Shown here: piece after piece, positions 24,687-32,272 of the stretch
How positions within the stretch are numbered: the first letter of the stretch is position 1
Layout of the letters: each line of letters begins with the position of its first letter
The notes under the pieces: generated by a model
Databases searched by the model: none
What the model saw: only the letters and a program-made list of their open reading frames with translations
Told to the model about the DNA's origin: nothing
Source: an uncultured Porphyromonadaceae bacterium
GTDB taxonomy: Bacteria; Bacteroidota; Bacteroidia; Bacteroidales; Muribaculaceae
DNA: 64,000 bases
Assembly (NCBI GenBank): GCA_905198125.1
Contig: CAJKBH010000002.1
Location: 60,375 to 124,374 of the forward strand
Direction of reading: 5' to 3'
Position numbers and translations under genes: made by a program

Positions 24687-25982
24687 TCAGGGATGGGTGT
24701 TAACAGTGATATCTGCGACATTGACGCGTGCCAGGACCCGGCGTCCGGCATAGACGGTGTCGAAATAAATGTAATCGCCGTGGCATGAGAAGCGCGGATG
24801 CAGGTCGCAGCGGGTCTGCCCTGCGTATCGCACGGACTGGAACACTTCCAGCAGGTGCGTGACCTGCCGTGTGCGGATATTGTATAGGTACAGGTGCTGC
24901 ATACGGCTCTTGTCGGGGTACGAGTCCACCACGATCCAGTCGCCGTACACCGACGGGTGGCCGTCGCCGCTGCCGAGGCTGTTCAGGGCTTCGCAAGGAG
25001 TGAACCGGTTGCCGTCGAGGTCGATGAACCAGAAGCCGTCGCGCCCCTCGTGCCGCAGATAGCCGAACAGGGTGGAGTCGTCTATCCAGCACAGATGGCT
25101 CACCATGCTGCCGTCGCTTACGACGCGCAGGTCCGAGCCGTCGCCGCCGCACATCATCAGCCGGTCGAAGCGGCGTCCCTTGTGGTAGCGGCGGTGAATG
25201 AAGATGAACCTTGAGCCGTCGGGCGAGATCATGACGTGGTTGGCCTGGTGCATGGACTGTGCGGAAAGCGGGTCGGGTTCGGTGTCGGCTATACGGCGCA
25301 GGGAGAGTATCAGTTCGTCCTGGCCTGTGGCTATGTCCACACGCCGGATGCCGTCGTGTTCCATATCGGCCATTTCGGCATCGGAGAGGGGCGGCAGATT
25401 GCGGTAGCCGTAATCGGGCGTCATGCGCTGGATGCGGCGATAGTCGATGGCCAGATAATACCGGTCTTTCCAGGCGTCCTGGACGGGCAACGGGAATTCA
25501 TCGGTTATCTTGCCGTCCCGGACCGACAATATGGCCGCGCGGTATCCGCTGTTGCGTAACACGTTGAATATGACACGGTCACTGTCAATCCACTGCGCGC
25601 GGCATCCCTGCTGCCAGTTGTAGGTCCCGGAGCGGGCCGAGCATACTGTGCGCCGTGTGTCGAGGTCGAGGATGTTGACGGTCAGCGGATGTGCCGGATC
25701 CGGTTCCCGGCTTGTAGGCGCTTCAGTCTCGTTGTAAATCAGGAGTCCGCGGCCGTTGTCGGGATGTTTGTCGTAATATCCGTAGAATGACTCGTGATCC
25801 GCGCTGTCGGGCGTGATCAGCTCGATGCCCGTGATACTGGAAGAATGGATATAGAACGTTTTGCTCTTTTTATGGATTATGGCGTTGGCGCGGATATATG
25901 CCGATTTGACCAGTGCCTTGACACCGGGCATTGATGATAACAATGAAGCAACTAATCGTTCTTTAGCTGAAAACTGCGCCAT
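24687..25982 (-). CDS. Beta-propeller (WD40/TolB-like) protein in a glycosyltransferase cluster
   Basis: A 431-residue protein whose body consists of repeated blade-like strands, for example QANHVMISPDGSRFIFIHR, LCWIDDSTLFGYL and HPRFSCHGDYIYFDTVYAG. This fits a six- or seven-bladed propeller like TolB or oligogalacturonate lyase-type proteins. There is no signal peptide, only a weakly amphipathic N-terminus, so it is probably cytoplasmic or membrane-associated. Lying between two glycosyltransferase genes with a two-base gap to one, it likely serves polysaccharide synthesis, for instance as a scaffold or modifying enzyme. Function is not established. Confidence 0.65.
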   Translation of the reverse strand: MAQFSAKERLVASLLSSMPGVKALVKSAYIRANAIIHKKSKTFYIHSSSITGIELITPDSADHESFYGYYDKHPDNGRGLLIYNETEAPTSREPDPAHPLTVNILDLDTRRTVCSARSGTYNWQQGCRAQWIDSDRVIFNVLRNSGYRAAILSVRDGKITDEFPLPVQDAWKDRYYLAIDYRRIQRMTPDYGYRNLPPLSDAEMADMEHDGIRRVDIATGQDELILSLRRIADTEPDPLSAQSMHQANHVMISPDGSRFIFIHRRYHKGRRFDRLMMCGGDGSDLRVVSDGSMVSHLCWIDDSTLFGYLRHEGRDGFWFIDLDGNRFTPCEALNSLGSGDGHPSVYGDWIVVDSYPDKSRMQHLYLYNIRTRQVTHLLEVFQSVRYAGQTRCDLHPRFSCHGDYIYFDTVYAGRRVLARVNVADITVNTHP

Positions 25983-26059
25983 TTTAAACGTTCATTCACA
26001 CTATCCATATCAGATAACGTGAAAAAATGTGAATTCGCGCCTCGCGCAGCGAAAAAGCG

Positions 26060-26983
26060 TCAGAAACGGGGGAAAGAATCGTCGGGATGGCTCCGGCGCA
26101 GTCCGTCGCGGATGCCCCGCAGGATGTTTTTCAGATATTTGCCGCGGGGACTGACCATGATGGGGAAATAGAAGAACTTGACGGCATACTTCATGCCGTT
26201 TTTCTTGATCCAGTACGCCGGCGTGTATTCCAGCCGTTTCAGCCACAGATAGTTGCGGAACTGGTAATATACCCTGTCGGCCGAGGCTATGTGCACCTGC
26301 CGGGCGGCAAGCTGCCGGTCGCCCTGGCCCAGACAATGGTCGATGACGGCGTCACGGACGATAAACGTTCGGTAGGCGTGCGTGTGCCATGCGCGCCAGC
26401 ACCATTCATGGTCCACGCCGTCAATAAACAGGCTTTCGTCAAAGCCGCCATTGTCCAGCATGGCCTGGCGCGGTATCAGGGAGATGGAGGAGATGGCGGA
26501 ATAATACTCCGAGATTCCTTCGGCGCCGGGGATGCGGCGCAGGTCGTCGGGTGAGTCGATTCTGCGGGCCGACAGCCGGTAAGGCTCGCCGGTCTCGCGG
26601 TTGACGGGGAGCGTGCCTGTGAGCCCCACCTTGACACCGCCGTCCGTAAGGATGGTGTATCCGTGCATCAGTCGGGCTATGGTGTCGGGACGCGCCTCGG
26701 AATCCTGGTCGGTATATACCAGGAAGTCGACGCCCCGGTCCAGCAGCCAGCGGGTGCCACGGTTCTGTGCGGCGGCGATACCCGAGTTGCCGCTCATGGC
26801 GATGTAATGGATGCGATTGTCCGTGAAGCGCGCGGACAGGTCGGCGCCGGGCGTATTGTCCACTATGCAGAGCAAGTCGACCTGCGGCAGAATGGCCTCG
26901 ATGGCCTTGTCGGTGACGTCAAGGTCCGGGGCATACAGCACCATGACCGCACCTATCGTCGGTTTTGTCTCGGACTCGGTCAT
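26060..26983 (-). CDS. Family 2 glycosyltransferase, rhamnosyltransferase-like
   Basis: A 307-residue enzyme resembling bacterial rhamnosyltransferases such as WbbL/RfbF. The N-terminal strand GAVMVLYAPD is followed by VDNTPG, SGNSGIAAAQNRG (residues 64-76) and the DxD-like TDQD (91-94); FIDGVDHEWCWRA is the downstream acid motif of this subgroup. It probably adds rhamnose or another deoxysugar to a lipid-linked glycan at the inner membrane. The first gene of the operon ends three bases upstream, and the beta-propeller gene follows after 77 bases. Confidence 0.85.
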   Translation of the reverse strand: MTESETKPTIGAVMVLYAPDLDVTDKAIEAILPQVDLLCIVDNTPGADLSARFTDNRIHYIAMSGNSGIAAAQNRGTRWLLDRGVDFLVYTDQDSEARPDTIARLMHGYTILTDGGVKVGLTGTLPVNRETGEPYRLSARRIDSPDDLRRIPGAEGISEYYSAISSISLIPRQAMLDNGGFDESLFIDGVDHEWCWRAWHTHAYRTFIVRDAVIDHCLGQGDRQLAARQVHIASADRVYYQFRNYLWLKRLEYTPAYWIKKNGMKYAVKFFYFPIMVSPRGKYLKNILRGIRDGLRRSHPDDSFPRF

Positions 26984-26986
26984 GAC

Positions 26987-28267
26987 TCAATAAGTAAAGA
27001 TTGCGTACGAGCCTGGGTCAAGGGTGACGCTGCTGTTTTTGACAGTGCGCGAGGAGCCGTCGGGCATCAACTGACGCAGCCTGCCGGTCCAGCCGATCTT
27101 CACTTTCTGCTTCTTGTTGACATCGTGGTTGCAGAACACTATGTAATTGCGGCCGTCGTTGACGATGGCTGACACAAGGATCCCTTTCTTGCCGGGCTTT
27201 ATCTTGGTGAAGGGAGCCGGCAGATGCTCCAGTTTGCCGGCGCCTTGCGGGATGGATCCCAGGTGGCCGATGTTGCGCACCGTGCAGCCGAGGAACACCG
27301 GAGCATAGCCCTGGATTTCACTGTTGACGGTCTGAAGCGCGTCCCACACGCGGGTGGACTGACCCTCCATCGTGACGGGAGCTTCGGTGGCGTCGTAATC
27401 GGCGTTAGACGACAATATGTAGCGCCAGTACTGTATTCCCTGCGCCCCGTAGGCCAGGGCGTTGAACGTCTGGAAGCGCAGATGCGCCAGCGTGGGCACC
27501 GGGTAGGAATAATGGCCCATTATCAGACCGAACGCCCAGAAGGGGATGCGGTTTTCGGTCGATACCTGGCGCGCATATTCCAGATTCTCGTAGAATTCCG
27601 GTTTGGTCGAGGTCTTGCCGTTTTTGCGCACCACGGGGTAGTGGTCGTACGACAGAAGCGGAAGCCGGAGCGCCTGTTCGGAACCCTGCATATATTGCAG
27701 GTACGTGTCGGTGCCGGTGACTTTGCCCGGCACGATGGGCAGCAGGTTGGTGTATACCAGCCGCGTGGTGTCGACGTCATATATGGCGTTGCGCACCTTG
27801 ACGAGGTCGGCGAAATTCTTGACCGTGGGTTCGTCCTGCAGCAGATAGCCGGCCACGACGGGCTTGTCGCGGAAATATTCGGCCATGCGACGGCCGGCGT
27901 CGGAAGTTTTCGGCGACTGCTGCACGAATACCTTCAGCCCGTGGCGTCGCGCCTGGTCAAGGATGCGTTCGCCACGCGCGTCGAATCCCACTATGTTGGT
28001 GATGGCGTTGATGCCGCACCGGCGTATCCGGTCGAAATACTCGTCGCTCAGAAACACCGAGTCGGTAAACTCCGGCGACACCACCGTCCATGCTATGAGC
28101 GGAATCTGCCCCGGTGTGGGATTGTGGTATGTGGGGAAGTACGAGTATTTCGCGGGCATAGCTGTGCGGCGTGTCGACTGGGCGCTGCATGGCACCGTCA
28201 CAGCCACGACCGATGCAACTGACATCATGCCGGCTGCGAATATCCTTTTAATTTTGTCTGTCATCAT
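26987..28267 (-). CDS. Exported glycoside hydrolase-like TIM-barrel protein
   Basis: A 426-residue protein with a signal peptide (cleavage near PCSAQ; residue 1 could equally be the second Met at 28264). The body reads as a clan-A-like barrel: CGINAITNIVGFD, GLKVFVQQSPK, VAGYLLQDEPT with candidate acid Glu146, LSYDHYPV and AYGAQGIQYWRY. The C-terminal 90 residues form a beta-sandwich-like domain. No exact GH family is assigned and activity is unproven. It is odd that an exported hydrolase heads an operon of three apparently cytoplasmic glycan-assembly genes; it may trim or remodel the exported polysaccharide. Confidence 0.65.
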   Translation of the reverse strand: MMTDKIKRIFAAGMMSVASVVAVTVPCSAQSTRRTAMPAKYSYFPTYHNPTPGQIPLIAWTVVSPEFTDSVFLSDEYFDRIRRCGINAITNIVGFDARGERILDQARRHGLKVFVQQSPKTSDAGRRMAEYFRDKPVVAGYLLQDEPTVKNFADLVKVRNAIYDVDTTRLVYTNLLPIVPGKVTGTDTYLQYMQGSEQALRLPLLSYDHYPVVRKNGKTSTKPEFYENLEYARQVSTENRIPFWAFGLIMGHYSYPVPTLAHLRFQTFNALAYGAQGIQYWRYILSSNADYDATEAPVTMEGQSTRVWDALQTVNSEIQGYAPVFLGCTVRNIGHLGSIPQGAGKLEHLPAPFTKIKPGKKGILVSAIVNDGRNYIVFCNHDVNKKQKVKIGWTGRLRQLMPDGSSRTVKNSSVTLDPGSYAIFTY

Positions 28268-28295
28268 AAGTTGGATTAGTCAGTCTCAACAACTG

Positions 28296-28326
28296 CAAAT
28301 TTAGCAAATTCCCTCGTGACGGCAAA
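28296..28326 (-). promoter_or_regulatory. Promoter of the glycan operon
   Basis: On the minus strand TTTG (28323-28326), a 19-bp spacer and TAAATTTG (28296-28303), 29 bases upstream of the start at 28267. Confidence 0.65.
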
Positions 28327-28335
28327 ATTAAATGA

Positions 28336-29022
28336 TCAGAGGAAGTATTCGCGGATGGGGGTGAGGTTGTCGTTAAGCTCGAACACCCAGGGCTGGCCGG
28401 TGGGAATTTCGAGGCTGACCACTTCCTGGGGGGACAGCTTTCGGAGCATCATGGCCAGACCGCGAAGCGAATTGCCATGTGCGGCCACTAAGACGTCGCC
28501 GTAATGGCGCAGGGCGGGAATTATCTTCTCCTCCCATACGCACTGCACGCGGCGGATGGTCAGCTCAAGCGATTCGGCGTCCGGCAGCTCGTCGGGCGTG
28601 AGGTCGCGGTATTTCGGATCGTTGGCGGGATGGCGCGGATCGTCACGGGTCAGCGCCGGTGGCACAACGTCATAGCTGCGGCGCCAGATGTGCACCTGTT
28701 CGTCGCCATATTTCTTGGCTGTATCGGCTTTGTTGAGACCCTGGAGCGCGCCGTAATGCCGCTCGTTAAGGTGCCAGTCCTTCACTTCGGGCACCCAGTC
28801 GCGGTCCATGGCCGAGGCGGCGATGTGCAACGTGTGGATGGCACGTTTCAGGTAGGATGTGAAATAATACTGCGGTTCGATGCCGGCCTGCTTTATTTTC
28901 AGACCGGCCTGACGCGCCTCCTCGCGTCCCTGGTCGCTGAGGTCAACATCGGTCCAGCCCGTAAACAGATTCTTCAGATTCCATTCGCTCTGGCCGTGCC
29001 GGAGCAGTATCAGTCGTGTCAT
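28336..29022 (-). CDS. gpmA: 2,3-bisphosphoglycerate-dependent phosphoglycerate mutase
   Basis: A 228-residue cofactor-dependent mutase interconverting 3- and 2-phosphoglycerate in glycolysis. The phosphohistidine motif LLRHGQSEWN (His9), the catalytic glutamate in LNERHYGALQG (Glu87) and the second histidine in AAHGNSLRGL are all present. The substitution GLNKADTAKKYGDEQV is the usual dPGM segment. Length is normal. It is a single gene; a possible -7 box TATTTTTG lies at 29076-29083 on the minus strand. Very confident. Confidence 0.95.
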   Translation of the reverse strand: MTRLILLRHGQSEWNLKNLFTGWTDVDLSDQGREEARQAGLKIKQAGIEPQYYFTSYLKRAIHTLHIAASAMDRDWVPEVKDWHLNERHYGALQGLNKADTAKKYGDEQVHIWRRSYDVVPPALTRDDPRHPANDPKYRDLTPDELPDAESLELTIRRVQCVWEEKIIPALRHYGDVLVAAHGNSLRGLAMMLRKLSPQEVVSLEIPTGQPWVFELNDNLTPIREYFL

Positions 29023-29114
29023 AATAATATGCTTTTTATAGAATTAACACCGGCATCAGTGCCCGAGTTCCTTATCAAAAATAATAAATTCAGATTGTCT
29101 GTGTTTTAAAAGTA

Positions 29115-29900
29115 ATGAGTAAGCGTGCGGAGACATATCAGGGCGAGGAGCAGATGCGCGGGTGGCTGGAAGGGCTGCCCGGACGGTTTGCGGGCGAAGG
29201 CCGCGTAATATACAAGGGGCGCAACGAGCTGCGCGAGATGCAGGCCGGCGGACGGCGGCTGGTGGTGAAACGCTTCAAACGCGACAGCTGGATTCAGAAA
29301 TTAGCGCGCCGGTTCGTGAAAGGGAAGGCCGAGAAAAGTTTCCGCAACGCGTGTCGGCTCATTGAATGCGGCATAAACACTCCGCATCCCGTCGGATGGC
29401 TGGAGGTGAGAAATGGCGCCGGATTCCGCACCGATCAATATTACGTGTGCGAATACACCGATGCCCGACCGATTGCCGGTCAGGTGATAGACGAGCGGAA
29501 GTATGATCCCGAATTCATGGCGGCGTTGGCAGGACTGTTCGTGACGCTGCACGAGAAGGGAATATATTTCCGAGACTCCAACAATACCAACATCAGGTAC
29601 GTGCGCACTCCGGACGGAATAGAGTTTGAGCTGATAGACATCAACCGGATGCGGTTCAAGGATATGGGCGAGGATGAATGTTTTGAGAATATGACCAAGT
29701 TCTGTTATCCTACACCGGGATTCCGCTATATGCTGGGTGAGTATGTCAGGCTTCGCGGATGGCCGGCCGACAGGACGGAACGGGGATTGCGGGTGAAGCT
29801 GAAATCCGACCGCGCCTGGGACCGCCGCAAAAGCATAGTGCATCCATGCCGGCCGCACAAACCTCAGGGAGCCTTCTTAGGCGATCCGTCGGAACTGTGA
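29115..29900 (+). CDS. Lipopolysaccharide kinase-like (Kdo/WaaP) protein
   Basis: A 261-residue protein kinase-fold enzyme of the Kdo/WaaP group, which phosphorylates sugars of the lipid A core in the inner membrane leaflet. The ATP-binding lysine is in LVVKRFKRD (Lys52), the catalytic aspartate in YFRDSNNTNI (Asp154) and the metal aspartate in LIDINRMRF (Asp175). Substrate is inferred from family only. Divergent from gpmA with a 92-base gap; the glycosyltransferase operon nearby is consistent with a cell-surface glycan neighbourhood. Confidence 0.75.
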   Translation: MSKRAETYQGEEQMRGWLEGLPGRFAGEGRVIYKGRNELREMQAGGRRLVVKRFKRDSWIQKLARRFVKGKAEKSFRNACRLIECGINTPHPVGWLEVRNGAGFRTDQYYVCEYTDARPIAGQVIDERKYDPEFMAALAGLFVTLHEKGIYFRDSNNTNIRYVRTPDGIEFELIDINRMRFKDMGEDECFENMTKFCYPTPGFRYMLGEYVRLRGWPADRTERGLRVKLKSDRAWDRRKSIVHPCRPHKPQGAFLGDPSEL

Positions 29901-29999
29901 ATAAGTCATAGATTAGAGTGACGAAGTCATAGGTCAAAAAGACGAGTGATGAGTGATTAAGCGGATAAGAGCGTATCCGATAATGAACAAATCTAATCC

Positions 30000-30518
30000 A
30001 TGAGACGAATAGCATATTTATTGACATTGTTGGCCGCGTGTGGCGGCGTGAATGTGACGCACGGTCAGGAACTGCTGTCATATTCCAAGAATAACGGCAC
30101 TTCGGGCCTGCGGTTGGCGTGGCGTGCCGACAGCACACAGGCCTGGACCCCGATAGGCAAAGGGTATAATTTCGTAAACTCCGATTTCGGACCCTGGGGC
30201 AGCCATAAGAAGATGTATTCGCCCCGTCTGGTCCGTAATGCCGGACAGAACGAGTGGGTTCTGATATGGGAGGCTAACCCCGGTGGTGACGTCACGGGTG
30301 TGGTGCGCTCCAAAGACCTGATGAAGTGGGCGCCACAGCAATATTTTGCATCGGCCACCGACGTGCCGCGCGATATATGCCCGGTACATAAACTGATACC
30401 GGATTCGATAACCATTGACGGCAAGACTGAGTATGGCTTCCGCCAGCCGGTGGAGATGGGCGTGAACTGGCCCGAGGCGGAACTGCCTCCCTATTCCCTC
30501 ACGGTTGTAAGATTGTAA
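30000..30518 (+). CDS. Short exported beta-propeller-like protein, possibly truncated glycosidase
   Basis: A 172-residue protein with a signal peptide (cleavage near THGQ). Residues 25-115 read as two blades of a five-bladed glycosidase propeller (LRLAWRADSTQAWTPIG, YSPRLVRNAGQNEWVLIWEA, VVRSKDLMKW). The tail EAELPPYSLTVVRL resembles the closing strands of arabinofuranosidase-like enzymes. Compared with the 300 or more residues expected for such enzymes the middle is missing, so it may be an internally deleted gene or a small binding protein. Preceded by a 99-base gap after the kinase gene. Confidence 0.5.
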   Translation: MRRIAYLLTLLAACGGVNVTHGQELLSYSKNNGTSGLRLAWRADSTQAWTPIGKGYNFVNSDFGPWGSHKKMYSPRLVRNAGQNEWVLIWEANPGGDVTGVVRSKDLMKWAPQQYFASATDVPRDICPVHKLIPDSITIDGKTEYGFRQPVEMGVNWPEAELPPYSLTVVRL

Positions 30519-30551
30519 ATAGGAGCAAACGAGATATGAGATGCGCTGCGG

Positions 30552-31112
30552 TCAATCCGTGGCGCATGTCATTTTGTTGAAATCGTGACCGAAAAAGTCG
30601 ACTGTGCCCTGCGTCGCGAATCCAAGACCGGCGTAATACTGCTCCAGACGGGGCTTGTCAACGTCCACCAGCAAGGCGAAATTCTTATGCCCTTGCGAGG
30701 TAGCCTTGTGCATGACGTGTCGCATGAGGCGTTTGCCAACCGAGCCACGTCCACGGTATTCGGGAATCACCGCCATTGAATCGAGGTAATATTCGCCGGG
30801 ACCGGTCTCGGCCGGCGTCTGTCTGACCTGTTCGGGATCAAGACCTCCCCACAGGGTGGGCCATGTGCGCGTGCGCAGCGCCTCGTAGCGTGCGCCGTCG
30901 TACGATACCAGACATCCCACCGGTTTGCCGTCGGCCTCGGCCATGACGGTGTTGGTCCACGAATACATCGATTCGGGGTCGGACACCGAATACGTGACCA
31001 GGTCCAGATGCCCGGTGTCCATGTCAAGGGCAGTCAACACCACCCAGGCGATAAACCGCGCGTCTTCAGGCCGCGCGTCACGCAGTATTATATTGTCGTT
31101 ACAGCAGTCCAT
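30552..31112 (-). CDS. GNAT family N-acetyltransferase
   Basis: A 186-residue acetyl-CoA-dependent acetyltransferase. The fold is recognisable from ILRDARPEDARFI at the start, the beta4 strand YYLDSMAVIPEYRG, the acetyl-CoA pyrophosphate loop RGRGSVGKRLM and a C-terminal LEQYYAGLGF. A wide range of small molecules or proteins can be substrates, so none is proposed. It is convergent with the preceding gene and divergent from the aquaporin gene, hence a single-gene unit. Confidence 0.85.
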   Translation of the reverse strand: MDCCNDNIILRDARPEDARFIAWVVLTALDMDTGHLDLVTYSVSDPESMYSWTNTVMAEADGKPVGCLVSYDGARYEALRTRTWPTLWGGLDPEQVRQTPAETGPGEYYLDSMAVIPEYRGRGSVGKRLMRHVMHKATSQGHKNFALLVDVDKPRLEQYYAGLGFATQGTVDFFGHDFNKMTCATD

Positions 31113-31238
31113 ACTCTATTTTTCTGATTCTAAAACAATTCGGAATAACTTGTGTTATATTTTTATAAACGTTTTTAACACACGCTTGGTATCAGGGCGG
31201 ACAGATTGGATTAACAATAAACCTTAATTGAAATAATT

Positions 31239-31973
31239 ATGAAAAAGTATGTAGCTGAATTTTTCGGCACGATGTTTCTGGTGCTGCTGGCATGCGGAAG
31301 CGCCGTATTGGCCGGCCCGAAAATCGGGACACTGGGAATCGGACTCTGTTTCGGTCTGATACTGTTTGCATTGTGTTATGCCATAGGCGGAGTGTCGGGA
31401 TGTCATGTCAATCCGGCCGTGTCGCTGGGCGTGTACCTGACCGACCGTAATTTCACGTTCAAGGACCTGTGCGGATATATCGTGGCGCAGTTGGCCGGTG
31501 CCGCCGTGGGTGGCGCGCTGCTGCTGTGGCTGATGTCGGCCGGCGGCTATTTCAACGGCGGAACGTTCGAGTTCGGCGGTATCACCAACAACATCGGCTT
31601 CACCGACAATATGTCGTATCTGGCCACCAACGTATGTCAGCCGGGTGTGAGCAAGGGCTTCGCGCTGCTGACCGAGGGCCTGCTGACGTTCGTGTTCGTA
31701 TTCGTGGTGCTTGGCTCTACATCCAAATGGGGTAACGGCATGATGGCCGGCGCAGCTATCGGTCTGACCTTGGGCCTGGTGAACATCGTGGGTATTCCTG
31801 TTGACAACTGCTCGGTCAACCCGGCACGTTCCTTCGGTCCCGCCCTTTATTCCATCAACGCATGGGGTGATTTCTGGGTAATGGTCGTAGGTCCCGTCAT
31901 CGGCGCCGTTCTCGCCGCCCTGGCCTGGAAGTGCATCGTTCCTAATTTCTCCGACCCGAAAGCCGCTAAATAA
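31239..31973 (+). CDS. aqpZ: Aquaporin (MIP family)
   Basis: A 244-residue inner-membrane channel with six helices and both NPA boxes: HVNPAVSLG near residue 57 and SVNPARSFG near 190. The arginine after the second NPA and the overall length match AqpZ-type water channels; a glycerol facilitator would normally have a longer second half with GLP-type residues. It is monocistronic, with a terminator at 31995-32028. Expected to speed water movement during osmotic change. Confidence 0.9.
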   Translation: MKKYVAEFFGTMFLVLLACGSAVLAGPKIGTLGIGLCFGLILFALCYAIGGVSGCHVNPAVSLGVYLTDRNFTFKDLCGYIVAQLAGAAVGGALLLWLMSAGGYFNGGTFEFGGITNNIGFTDNMSYLATNVCQPGVSKGFALLTEGLLTFVFVFVVLGSTSKWGNGMMAGAAIGLTLGLVNIVGIPVDNCSVNPARSFGPALYSINAWGDFWVMVVGPVIGAVLAALAWKCIVPNFSDPKAAK

Positions 31974-31994
31974 AGTGCATTGACAGTCATATTG

Positions 31995-32028
31995 ACGAGG
32001 GTTCCGTATTTTCGGGGCCCTCGTTTTT
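31995..32028 (+). terminator. Terminator of aqpZ
   Basis: ACGAGGG pairs with CCCTCGT, inner bases partly pair, followed by TTTT. Confidence 0.8.
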
Positions 32029-32050
32029 CAACATTATGTCATTATCAACG

Positions 32051-32264
32051 TTCTATCATTAGAAGTTGTTTAAACTAATTTTTATGGCAAGGTTTATTAA
32101 GATTTTGGAGCAGATTTGTTCGATTGAGGAAGGAGCAACCTAATGGTTGGTCCCGACGAAAGCGGGCAAAGATGCCCAAAAGATTAATAAAGATTGCCAT
32201 AAAGTTTACACTTCTTTAGATTTTTATTAAACGTAAATTAGCTTAAACAACTTCTAAGATAGAA
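32051..32264. mobile_element. MITE-like inverted-repeat element in the deaD leader
   Basis: The 5' arm (32051-32080) holds TTCTATCATTAGAAGTTG, then TTTAAACTAATT; the 3' arm (32235-32264) is the reverse complement with few changes. Further in, TTATGGCAAGGTTTATTAAG and its near-complement (around 32180-32201) pair again, and the middle has three small hairpins. No transposase is encoded. The 214-bp element ends eight bases before the start codon of the helicase gene, so it is probably part of the leader RNA. Confidence 0.55.
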
Positions 32265-32272
32265 ATTACGAT

